This document shows, piece by piece, positions 16,106 through 22,525 of a stretch of DNA of 22,525 nucleotides. The stretch comes from Tepidimicrobium sp. (GTDB lineage Bacteria > Bacillota > Clostridia > Tissierellales > Tepidimicrobiaceae). Below the pieces are notes generated by a model. The model was given only the letters and a program-made list of their open reading frames with translations, ran no database searches and was not told the DNA's origin. Positions within the stretch are counted from its first letter, which is position 1, and every line of letters begins with the position of its first letter. The DNA lies in the NCBI GenBank assembly GCA_012839395.1, contig DUNJ01000127.1, positions 1-22,525 on the forward strand, in the 5' to 3' direction. Made by a program: the position numbers and the translations under genes.

Positions 16106-17134
16106 ATGAAGATGTTACTAAGTGACAATAATTCGGGGGTACACCCCAGTATTTTAGAGGCTATCTATGAATGCAATATAGGCCACGAGCCATCATATGG
16201 TGCAGACAAATATACTAGGAGGGCTATAGAGCTTATAAGAGAAATATTTCATAAGGATGTAGATGTTTATTTTGTAACTACCGGGACAGCTGCAAATATA
16301 GTTGGGCTGGCTGGAATATTGGCACCCTATGAAGGGGTGGTGGCTCCAGATACAGCCCACATAAATGTAGATGAATGTGGGGCGTTAGAGAGATTTGGTG
16401 GGGCTAAGATATTGTATGTACCCAATAGGGATGGGAAGATATATCCAGAGGATGTGGAGGTTTTTTTAACCTCATTAGGAGACGAGCACCAGGTACAGCC
16501 CAAGATTATATCCATATCCCAGATATCGGAACTGGGTACCGCCTATACTGTAGAAGAGATAAGGGAGTTAGCAAACTTTGCTCATGACAACAATATGCTT
16601 ATACATATGGACGGGGCTAGGATAGCTAATGCAGTGGTAGCCCTTGATTCCAGCTTTAAGGAAATGGTAACGGATACGGGGGTGGATCTACTGTCATTTG
16701 GTGGAACCAAGAACGGTATGATGATGGGGGAGGCTATAATTTCATTCAATAAGGATATCAGTAGAGCTTTTAAATACGTAAGAAAACAGGCCATGCAGTT
16801 GGTATCCAAGATGCGCTTCATATCGGCTCAATTCATACCTTATTTGGAGCAGGGGATATGGAGGGAAAATGCAATTAATTCCAATGGAATGGCCCAATAT
16901 CTGAAGAAAAAGCTTTCCAATATATCAGGGGTAAGAGTGGATAATAAAACTTCGGGAAATATGTTATTCGTTCAAATCCCGAAGGAATGGAATCAGCCAT
17001 TGCGGGAGAAATACCCTGTCTATATAGTAGACAAGGAAAGCAACATCATTAGATTGGTCACCTCCTTCGATACAACGGAGAAGGATGCAAATGCTTTTGT
17101 AGAGTATATTGAAGGAATATCTATGGGAAAATAA
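16106..17134 (+). CDS. ltaE: Low-specificity threonine aldolase-type PLP enzyme
   Basis: A 342-residue fold-type I PLP enzyme of the beta-eliminating lyase/threonine aldolase group, which splits L-threonine or allo-threonine into glycine and acetaldehyde. K202 in FGGTKNGMM is the Schiff-base lysine, D169 and R172 in HMDGARIANA hold the cofactor, and H85 in DTAHINVDECG is placed to stack on PLP. The N-terminus (LLSDNNSGVHPSILEAI) and the YGADKYT segment are standard for the family. Length is normal. It is joined to the nitroreductase gene by a 3-bp gap. A related enzyme with a different beta-hydroxy amino acid preference cannot be excluded. Confidence 0.88.
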   Translation: MKMLLSDNNSGVHPSILEAIYECNIGHEPSYGADKYTRRAIELIREIFHKDVDVYFVTTGTAANIVGLAGILAPYEGVVAPDTAHINVDECGALERFGGAKILYVPNRDGKIYPEDVEVFLTSLGDEHQVQPKIISISQISELGTAYTVEEIRELANFAHDNNMLIHMDGARIANAVVALDSSFKEMVTDTGVDLLSFGGTKNGMMMGEAIISFNKDISRAFKYVRKQAMQLVSKMRFISAQFIPYLEQGIWRENAINSNGMAQYLKKKLSNISGVRVDNKTSGNMLFVQIPKEWNQPLREKYPVYIVDKESNIIRLVTSFDTTEKDANAFVEYIEGISMGK

Positions 17135-17171
17135 GTTAATAAGGGAATATTGTATTTACGGGGGTTGGTAT

Positions 17172-17872
17172 ATGATTAGACAATGGGAAATAGCAATAAG
17201 ATTGATACTATCTACCGTAATAGGTGGTTTAATCGGAATGGAGAGGGAGGTAAGTAATAGGCCGGCTGGTTTGAGAACCCATGTCCTGGTAGCCCTTGGA
17301 TCCACATTGGTGATGCTGGTTTCTATAGATGGATTTCACAATACAGGAGCCAATATCAGGGTGGGAGACCCCGCTAGATTGGCTGCCCAGGTAATTAGTG
17401 GAGTTGGATTTTTAGGAGCTGGGACCATAATGAGGACGGGAGGTAGCGTTAAGGGGCTTACTACTGCAGCTAGCCTATGGGTATGTGCGGGAATAGGTTT
17501 GGCTGTTGGTAGTGGTTATTATATGGGTGGGCTGTTAACTGCCGCTATAGTTATTATAACCTTAATGAGCCTAAGGGTTATTGAGAAAAGGAGAATTGGC
17601 TCCAAGCATAGGACATAGAAATTGTTGGAAGTGGAAGACCAGGGCTTATTGGTGATATAGGAACCTTGATGGGGGAATATAGGATCAGGATTAGGGATAT
17701 ATCCATAATAAGAGATAACGATGTGGAGATTGGTGAAAATACAGCTCAGCCGGCTATGGAGGTTCATTTTATGCTTAGGTTACCCGTAGGGTTTAAGTAT
17801 GATGAGTTTTTATTAAAATTAAATAATATAGATGGAATACATAGAAGCCAGTTTAGGGGGATATTTGGATAG
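17172..17872 (+). pseudogene. MgtC/SapB-family membrane protein, split by a frameshift
   Basis: The first part (17172-17618, 148 codons) is the MgtC membrane domain: STVIGGLIGMEREVSNRPAGLRTH, then AAQVISGVGFLGAGTIMRTGG and GLTTAASLWVCAGIGLAVG. It ends early at TAG after IGSKHRT. From 17612 in another frame the sequence continues DIEIVGSGRPGLIGDIGTLM to the stop at 17872, which is the C-terminal cytoplasmic ACT-like domain that normally follows. One extra base near 17610-17612 (AGGGAC instead of AGGAC) would join the two parts into one protein of about 233 residues. The second part lacks a start with a ribosome binding site. The start is ATG 17172 behind GGGGG (17160-17164); an upstream TTG inside the aldolase gene is not credible. 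The cause may be a sequencing error or real decay. Family role: magnesium- or acid-linked, not well defined. Confidence 0.85.
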
Positions 17873-17889
17873 GGAGAGGAGATGTTACA

Positions 17890-18492
17890 GTGTTAGAACA
17901 ATTGAAAGCACCAAAGAAAGGAGAGGAGATAGTAGAAATTCATACAACCCGTGGGGTTATAAGGATTAGACTATTTCCAGAAATAGCTCCAAAGGCGGTG
18001 GAAAATTTTACAACCCACATAAAGAATGGTTACTATGATGGAATTACATTTCATAGAGTTATAAAGGATTTTATGATTCAAGGGGGAGATCCAGCTGGAA
18101 CTGGACTTGGTGGGGCGAGCATATGGGGTAAGCCTTTTGAAGATGAGTTCGATAAGGATTATCACAACCTTAGAGGGGCACTGTCTATGGCTAATGCAGG
18201 CCCCAATACCAATGGTAGCCAGTTTTTCATAGTTCAAAAGAGCGATATAGAGGAGGAAGTAATTGATCAGATGGGTCAACTGGGAGAGGAAAATGGCTAT
18301 CCAGAAAATGTAGTAAAAGCGTATAGAGAAGTGGGTGGAACTCCCCACCTAGATTTTAGACATACTGTATTTGGTCAGGTATTTGATGGCATGGATGTAG
18401 TAGATAGGATAGCCGCAGTGGAAACCGATTTGGGGGATAAGCCTATAGAGCCAATTGTGATGGAAGAGGTTAGAGTGGTTGAGTATCGATAG
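17890..18492 (+). CDS. Cyclophilin-type peptidyl-prolyl cis-trans isomerase
   Basis: A 200-residue cytoplasmic cyclophilin, which speeds proline isomerisation during folding. The active site is intact: FHRVIKDFMIQGGDP (R56, F61, Q64), MANAGPNTNGSQFFI with its Phe, and FRHTVFGQVFDG with H158. Between QFFIVQ and the FRHTVF strand is an insertion of about 35 mostly acidic, helical residues (about 117-150), longer than in the smallest bacterial forms but seen in some Firmicutes enzymes. The start is GTG 17890, 8 or so bases after AGAGGAGA; the ATG just upstream at 17882 is in another frame and stops after four codons. It follows the MgtC gene by 17 bp in the same direction. Confidence 0.95.
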   Translation: MLEQLKAPKKGEEIVEIHTTRGVIRIRLFPEIAPKAVENFTTHIKNGYYDGITFHRVIKDFMIQGGDPAGTGLGGASIWGKPFEDEFDKDYHNLRGALSMANAGPNTNGSQFFIVQKSDIEEEVIDQMGQLGEENGYPENVVKAYREVGGTPHLDFRHTVFGQVFDGMDVVDRIAAVETDLGDKPIEPIVMEEVRVVEYR

Positions 18493-18573
18493 ACATGGTG
18501 GCATCGATTTTTAACATGAAATGAATAACAGGAACGTGGGGAAAAGGATAGATATATTTAAGGGGGAGTTCTG

Positions 18574-19338
18574 ATGAAAGGTAGGATTGAATTTATTATT
18601 AAGGACTATGTAAATCAATATGAGTCTATCGAGGGCATAAAAAGTAGATGGAAAGAACCTATTGTGGCTTTTGCAGATGCTGAAGATCCTATGTTTAGTA
18701 AACTGAAGGAAGTTGTTGCACCTACCCATGCCATGCCTAGGGACTTTATGGCAGATGGAAGGACTATAATATCCTATTTCTTACCCTTTGAAGACTTCAT
18801 ACCGAACAGTAACATAGGGGGGAGGATTAGTTCTAAGACTTGGGCTATTGCCTATGTGGAGACCAACGAACTTATTGCCAGCCTCAATGCCTATATTAAA
18901 AAAAGAATAGAGGAGCTAGGGCATGGAGCAGAGTTGATACCTATGGCTTTAAACTATGCTCCCGACAATTTAAAAAGCGATTGGTCCCAAAGGCATGTGG
19001 CATATATTGCAGGGCTAGGTAAATTTGGAATTAATAATATGTTGATTACAGAAAAGGGCTGTTGTGGAAGAGTAGGCAGTATAATTACAAATTTGAAAAT
19101 AGAACCTACCATAAGGGACGAAGGTGAATACTGCCTTTATAAGGCAGGGTTAAATTGCACTAAATGTATAGATAATTGCATAAATGAGGCATTGGTAGGA
19201 GATGAGTTTCATAGGGAAAGATGTTATGAGATGTGCAGGGAAAATGGGGAGAGGTATAAACATTTAGGGCATAGTGAGGTTTGTGGGAAATGCTTGGTTG
19301 GAATTCCCTGCTCCTTTGAAAATCCAGCATTAAAATGA
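18574..19338 (+). CDS. Epoxyqueuosine reductase (QueG)-related iron-sulfur protein
   Basis: A 254-residue protein resembling the C-terminal two-thirds of QueG-type proteins. The segment HVAYIAGLGKFGINNMLIT is the counterpart of the QueG AYxAGLGxxGxNxLL motif. It is followed by a Cys-rich tail: C187, C195, C198, C202 (C-x7-C-x2-C-x3-C) and C217, C221, C237, C240, C246, enough for two [4Fe-4S] clusters. It is shorter than true QueG (usually above 300 residues) and the usual catalytic Asp region before the AGLG motif is not recognisable, so queuosine synthesis is doubtful; I favour a paralogue of unknown substrate. AAGGGGGAG precedes the ATG. It is the last gene of a rightward run and its stop lies in the shared terminator palindrome. 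Confidence 0.75.
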   Translation: MKGRIEFIIKDYVNQYESIEGIKSRWKEPIVAFADAEDPMFSKLKEVVAPTHAMPRDFMADGRTIISYFLPFEDFIPNSNIGGRISSKTWAIAYVETNELIASLNAYIKKRIEELGHGAELIPMALNYAPDNLKSDWSQRHVAYIAGLGKFGINNMLITEKGCCGRVGSIITNLKIEPTIRDEGEYCLYKAGLNCTKCIDNCINEALVGDEFHRERCYEMCRENGERYKHLGHSEVCGKCLVGIPCSFENPALK

Positions 19339-19374
19339 AAGGTTAGGATTTAAATCCTAACCTTTCATTTTAAT
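19329..19374. terminator. 46-bp perfect palindrome acting as bidirectional terminator
   Basis: Perfect 23-bp arms meet at 19351/19352 (TTT|AAA). The core is GAAAGGTTAGG / CCTAACCTTTC with four T on the outer side in each direction. The stop codon of the rightward QueG-like gene (19336-19338) and that of the leftward permease gene (19370-19372) both lie inside it. It should end transcription from both sides of this convergent pair. Confidence 0.9.
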
Positions 19375-20182
19375 CATGCCATTTAACAAATTTATTTTCA
19401 ATGAGTGCAATACCTTTATACATTATTGCAGATATAATACTCAATATAAATACGCTCATCATAACTAGATCCAGGCTAAATACTTGACCACCATAGACTA
19501 TCAGATATCCGATTCCCGCTTTGGAGACTAGGAATTCACCTACTATGACCCCTACCCAAGATAGACCTATATTTACCTTCAATGTGGCCATTAAGGCTGG
19601 TACGGAATGGGGCAGTATTACCTTTTTAAGGACTTGAAACTTACTTGCTCCAAAAGTTTCAAGTAATTTGATCTTATCTTCATCGATAGATATGAAGCTG
19701 ACGAACATATTCATAATGGTAACTACTATGGAAACTGAAATTGCCGTTACTATTATACCTGAATAACCTGCACCAACCCATATTATTATGATGGGGGCCA
19801 ACGCGGTCTTCGGTAAGCTGTTTAATACTACTAGGTAGGGAGCTAATACCTTGGCCCAAAAATCGGACCACCAAAGCCCTATAGCTACAACAATTCCTAG
19901 TATAGTTCCCGCTAAAAATCCAACTACAGTTTCAAAAACAGAAATTCCTACATGATAAAATAGATCTCCATTTTTAGTATATTCCATAAATAGATTCCAT
20001 ATCTGTGAAGGATGGCTAGTCAGGAAAGAGTCTATCCAGTTGAAACGTGCAGCCACTTCCCATAGTATCAAGCCTAATATGAGGATGGATATTTGTGAAA
20101 GCAATATAGTACGCTTTCTTTTTCGATCTTGTTTTAAAAACATAATATGTTCTTTAGAAATATTCCTATTGGACATGGACAT
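19370..20182 (-). CDS. ABC transporter permease, NitT/TauT (SsuC-like) family
   Basis: A 270-residue permease with about six membrane helices. The family marks are a helix with ILGLILWEVAARF near the N-terminus, the periplasm-side PSQIW segment, NSLPKTALAPIIIIWVGAG, and the EAA loop (ETFGASKFQVLKKVILPHSVPALMATLKV) that docks on the ATPase. It belongs with importers of sulfonates, nitrate, cyanate, bicarbonate or thiamine precursors; the substrate cannot be read from the permease. I choose ATG 20182, just after AAGGAG; ATG 20176 is possible, while an upstream start at 20233 lies inside the ATPase gene. It overlaps the ATPase gene by 17 bp, showing translational coupling. No substrate-binding protein gene is in the operon as seen. 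Confidence 0.92.
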   Translation of the reverse strand: MSMSNRNISKEHIMFLKQDRKRKRTILLSQISILILGLILWEVAARFNWIDSFLTSHPSQIWNLFMEYTKNGDLFYHVGISVFETVVGFLAGTILGIVVAIGLWWSDFWAKVLAPYLVVLNSLPKTALAPIIIIWVGAGYSGIIVTAISVSIVVTIMNMFVSFISIDEDKIKLLETFGASKFQVLKKVILPHSVPALMATLKVNIGLSWVGVIVGEFLVSKAGIGYLIVYGGQVFSLDLVMMSVFILSIISAIMYKGIALIENKFVKWHD

Positions 20183-20951
20183 CCAACTCCTTCCATATCT
20201 TATTGAAATAATGTCTAAATTCTGGGGCTTCACGACATTTTATTGGGCTCCATACTCCATCGGTGCAAGTTAAATCTATAGTAATAATATCCTTAATTGT
20301 GGCTGGTCTGTTGGTTAGGATTATTATTCTATCGGAAAGAGATATGGCCTCTGAAATATCATGAGTAACCAATAGTGCGGTTTTTTTCTCATTTTTCAAT
20401 ATTATGCCCACCTCATCGGATATGGCTAACCTAGTTTGGTAATCCAAGGCGGAAAAGGGCTCATCCAATAGGAGTAGGCTAGGTTCAACTATTAAAGTTC
20501 TAATTAAGGCAGCTCTTTGCCTCATACCTCCCGACAATTGCCTGGGATAGTTGTTTTTAAAATCCTTTAACCCATAGGTGTCTAACATATGCTCTGCAAT
20601 CTCTTTGGAGTCTCTATCTACTTTGCTATGAATTTCAAGTCCTAATAAGACATTTTCTAATATGGTTCTCCATTCAAACAAATGATCCTTTTGAAACATA
20701 TAACCTATATCCTTAGAAGGCCCTTCAACCTTCTTTCCATTGATTAACACCTTTCCCCTAGTGGGGGAAAGGAGCCCCGCTATTATTGAAAGCAAGGTGG
20801 ATTTTCCACATCCACTAGGTCCCACTATTCCTACTATCTCCCCTTCATATATTTCGAAATTTATATCTTTAATAGCCTCTGTTTCTCCACTCAGTGTATG
20901 ATATATCATACCTAAATTTTTTACCTCTACTATCTTTGTTTTTTTATCCAT
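20166..20951 (-). CDS. ABC transporter ATPase, NitT/TauT (SsuB-like) family
   Basis: A 261-residue ATPase with every motif: Walker A GPSGCGKST (44-52), Q-loop Q87, signature LSGGMRQR (139-146), Walker B LLLLDEP (D163, E164) and H-loop H197. It powers the partner permease. ATG 20951 is taken as start, 8 bases after AAAGGAG; a TTG six bases upstream is too near that site. The C-terminal 40 residues (from about 220) include CTDGVW and KCREAPEFRHYF and are slightly longer than the core fold. No thiamine (TPP) riboswitch pattern is visible upstream, so a thiamine-precursor role has no support here. Confidence 0.95.
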   Translation of the reverse strand: MDKKTKIVEVKNLGMIYHTLSGETEAIKDINFEIYEGEIVGIVGPSGCGKSTLLSIIAGLLSPTRGKVLINGKKVEGPSKDIGYMFQKDHLFEWRTILENVLLGLEIHSKVDRDSKEIAEHMLDTYGLKDFKNNYPRQLSGGMRQRAALIRTLIVEPSLLLLDEPFSALDYQTRLAISDEVGIILKNEKKTALLVTHDISEAISLSDRIIILTNRPATIKDIITIDLTCTDGVWSPIKCREAPEFRHYFNKIWKELDVHVQ

Positions 20952-21059
20952 AAGCAACTCTCCTTTAAAAGGATATATGATACTTTATAATATTCATCAA
21001 AAAAATTTCCGTGAATATTTATTAAAGTTTCAAATAGGGAGAGATAAAACTATGATATT

Positions 21060-21239
21060 ATGAATAGGAATATGAAATATTACATACCATTTGAGCTATC
21101 TATAAAGTCCGTATATAGGTAGAATAATAACAGTTATTGGCATCTATTCCATGACGATAGATTAATGATGGCAAGGGAGGTTCAAGAGCATATAAGAAGG
21201 ATAGCTATATTGAAAGGGCCTAGTATGTTCTTGTTGTAG
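21060..21239 (+). pseudogene. Possible small gene interrupted by one in-frame stop
   Basis: From ATG 21060 the frame reads 20 residues (MNRNMKYYIPFELSIKSVYR), a TAG (21120-21122), then 38 more residues with protein-like composition (NNNSYWHLFHDDRL, MAREVQEHIRRIAI, LKGPSMFLL) to TAG 21237-21239. A single CAG-to-TAG change would explain the break. A weak promoter-like pair (TTTCAA at 21028, TATGAT at 21051, 17-bp spacing) and a short hairpin with T run (21269-21287) bracket it, so the region may be a transcription unit. AGGGAGAG lies 16 bases before the ATG, which is too far to be a good ribosome binding site. I do not recognise the product. It could be chance; the rest of the 20952-21346 interval shows nothing else apart from the terminators. 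Confidence 0.3.
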
Positions 21240-21268
21240 GAATACTATGTAGTCTAGAACATCCTCGC

Positions 21269-21287
21269 AACTATTGCGATAGTTTTT
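21269..21287 (+). terminator. Short rightward terminator-like hairpin
   Basis: A 6-bp stem AACTAT / ATAGTT with a TGCG tetraloop, followed by TTT. It would end any rightward transcript from the small interrupted frame. The stem is weak. Confidence 0.35.
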
Positions 21288-21296
21288 ACAGGCTTA

Positions 21297-21340
21297 CTAA
21301 AAAGGTGAGCAGAGCTATGTACCTCTACTCACCTTTTTAG
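21297..21340 (-). terminator. Terminator of rodA
   Basis: A 13-bp stem CTAAAAAGGTGAG / CTCACCTTTTTAG, with a further AGAG/CTCT pairing inside and a run of T at the outer side in both directions. It lies 7 bp after the rodA stop and could also act on rightward transcription. Confidence 0.8.
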
Positions 21341-21346
21341 TTCAAC

Positions 21347-22462
21347 CTAAAAGTTAAGTCCTTCCCTATGAACTGCAACGCTTAATGCTACTCCAACACA
21401 TAGTAGATTGATCAATTGAAAGGTTCCTCCATAGCTTATGAAAGGTAGGGGTATTCCAGTTACCGGCATAAGCCCTATGCTCATTCCTATATTTTCCCAA
21501 ACGTGTATTAAGAACATGGCGGTGAATCCAGTCACCATTAAGGATCCAAACGTATCTTTACTTTCCTTTGCAATCTTTAGAAGCCTATATAAGAATATAA
21601 GGTATAATAAGATAAGTGCTAAGCCCCCAATTAGCCCCAACTCCTCACCTATAACTGCAAATATGAAGTCGGTTTGCTTTTCGGGGATATAGTTGTATTG
21701 GGTTTGCACCCCTTGAAACAACCCCCTTCCGAAGACCTTTCCCGAGCCAATAGCGATCTTGGCTTGTAATGCCTGATAACCTGAGCCAGATGGGTCTCTT
21801 TCCGGGTATAGAAAATCGAATATTCTATTCCGCTGATAGGGCTTGAATGAAAACCATATTATAGGTAGGCTGATGATCCCCACCAATATGGAATAGCCTA
21901 TATACTTCCAATCCAATCCAGCTACAAATAGCATAACCATTGTAAAAAACACAAAGACCACCGATGTTCCAAAGTCCGGTTGTTTGGCTATGAGCAATAT
22001 AGGTATGCCTGCAAGTACTGTTATTTTCAATAGTGTGATCGGCTTATTGATACTATCCTTGTTATTGTCAATATATTTAGCTAAAAATATTATTATTCCC
22101 ACTTTTGCAATTTCCGCCGGCTGGAATATTATATTGCCGATTTTTAACCAGGAGTCCGATCCCCATTGCTCTGCTCCAATCCCAAATAGTGCAACTGCAA
22201 GTAGCATAAGGACTGAAACTATATATATGGGTATATACAGCTTTCCTATGAAATGGTAATCCATAAATACCAATATCAATATAGCAACTATGCCCAAAAC
22301 TGTGGATATGGCTTGGACTCTTACGGGACGAATGGCCCTGATATCCTCATAGCTTAATGTAGCTGATCTGATCATAATTATCCCGTAGATGGATAATAGT
22401 ATAACGGCCCCAAATAGTATAAAGTCAAACCTTTTAAGGGATTTTTTCTTTAAGTTAAACAT
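21347..22462 (-). CDS. rodA: RodA, SEDS-family peptidoglycan glycosyltransferase
   Basis: A 371-residue membrane protein with about ten helices that polymerises glycan strands for side-wall growth together with a class B penicillin-binding protein. SEDS marks are all present: FQPAEIAK (E117), KQPDFGTS with the essential Asp (D163), GSGKVFGRGLFQGVQTQYNYIPEKQTDFIF, GEELGLIG, and ENIGMSIGLMPVTGIPLPFISYGGT near the end. Length and the YIPEKQTDFIF loop favour RodA over FtsW or SpoVE. AAAGGAG lies 9 bases before the ATG. It stands alone here; no mreBCD or penicillin-binding protein gene is next to it inside the window. Its own terminator follows at 21297-21340. Confidence 0.94.
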   Translation of the reverse strand: MFNLKKKSLKRFDFILFGAVILLSIYGIIMIRSATLSYEDIRAIRPVRVQAISTVLGIVAILILVFMDYHFIGKLYIPIYIVSVLMLLAVALFGIGAEQWGSDSWLKIGNIIFQPAEIAKVGIIIFLAKYIDNNKDSINKPITLLKITVLAGIPILLIAKQPDFGTSVVFVFFTMVMLFVAGLDWKYIGYSILVGIISLPIIWFSFKPYQRNRIFDFLYPERDPSGSGYQALQAKIAIGSGKVFGRGLFQGVQTQYNYIPEKQTDFIFAVIGEELGLIGGLALILLYLIFLYRLLKIAKESKDTFGSLMVTGFTAMFLIHVWENIGMSIGLMPVTGIPLPFISYGGTFQLINLLCVGVALSVAVHREGLNF

Positions 22463-22495
22463 GTATAATTGCTCCTTTGCGTGATGCTAAGATAG

Positions 22496-22501
22496 ATTAT
22501 A
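22496..22501 (-). promoter_or_regulatory. Possible -10 box of rodA
   Basis: Leftward reading gives TATAAT about 34 bp before the rodA start codon. A -35 box is not convincing within the few bases left before the window edge. Confidence 0.35.
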
Positions 22502-22525
22502 TCATACTTTAAAATAGATGGTATA

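Noticed and set aside
17109..17171. Extended N-terminus of the MgtC protein from a TTG inside the aldolase gene
   Set aside because: The added residues do not belong to the family and there is no ribosome binding site; ATG 17172 begins the conserved membrane domain.
17971..18348. Open frame of 125 codons antisense to the cyclophilin gene
   Set aside because: The sense gene is fully conserved here; the antisense product has low-complexity composition and no start signal.
20952..21050. TPP or other riboswitch before the ABC operon
   Set aside because: The conserved TPP core segments are absent and no other known riboswitch pattern could be made out.
1..22525. CRISPR array, tRNA or rRNA genes, phage or toxin-antitoxin module
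   Set aside because: No regularly spaced repeats, tRNA-like cloverleaf ends, rRNA segments or recognisable phage or toxin proteins were seen on reading both strands.

Overview
The window looks like chromosome of a low-GC, Gram-positive, probably anaerobic bacterium of the Clostridia/Tissierellia kind. This is inferred from AT-rich DNA, strong GGAGG-type ribosome binding sites, sigma-A type promoters, heavy use of ATA, AGA and AGG codons, T-tailed hairpin terminators, and a gene set rich in iron-sulfur, flavin and molybdenum redox proteins. I saw no rRNA, tRNA, CRISPR array or phage genes.

Layout. 1-215 holds two abutting transposase remnants (IS3-type, then IS256-type). 449-4447 is read leftward: a membrane polyferredoxin fused to a flavin reductase, with its own promoter and a CsoR/CstR-like palindrome over the start of transcription; an unrecognised helical protein; and an FAD oxidoreductase with a Rieske domain. 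From 4607 the genes run rightward: a small acidic protein; a three-subunit molybdenum hydroxylase operon (molybdopterin, FAD, 2Fe-2S) whose FAD gene is broken by a frameshift in an AT-dinucleotide run; a double nitroreductase-fold protein; and a Zn/Cd P-type ATPase with a near-consensus promoter and an ArsR-type operator. Next come a TPR protein, methionine aminopeptidase, a hemolysin III/PAQR membrane protein and an erythromycin-esterase/ChaN-like protein. The last rightward run has a nitroreductase, a threonine aldolase, an MgtC/SapB gene split by a one-base frameshift, a cyclophilin and an epoxyqueuosine-reductase-like iron-sulfur protein. This run converges on a leftward ABC transporter pair (ATPase plus permease, NitT/TauT type, no binding protein in view). 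The two runs share one 46-bp perfect palindrome as terminator. The window ends with a leftward rodA.

How the genes relate. The clear functional units are the molybdenum hydroxylase operon, the metal-controlled P-type ATPase, the ABC ATPase/permease pair and the nitroreductase-aldolase pair. Much of the rest is housekeeping (map, rodA, cyclophilin) next to accessory redox enzymes. I see no complete novel defence or mobile system. The most interesting points are the operator-controlled polyferredoxin-flavin reductase, the two frameshifts, the small interrupted reading frame between the ABC operon and rodA, and the unusual shared terminator.
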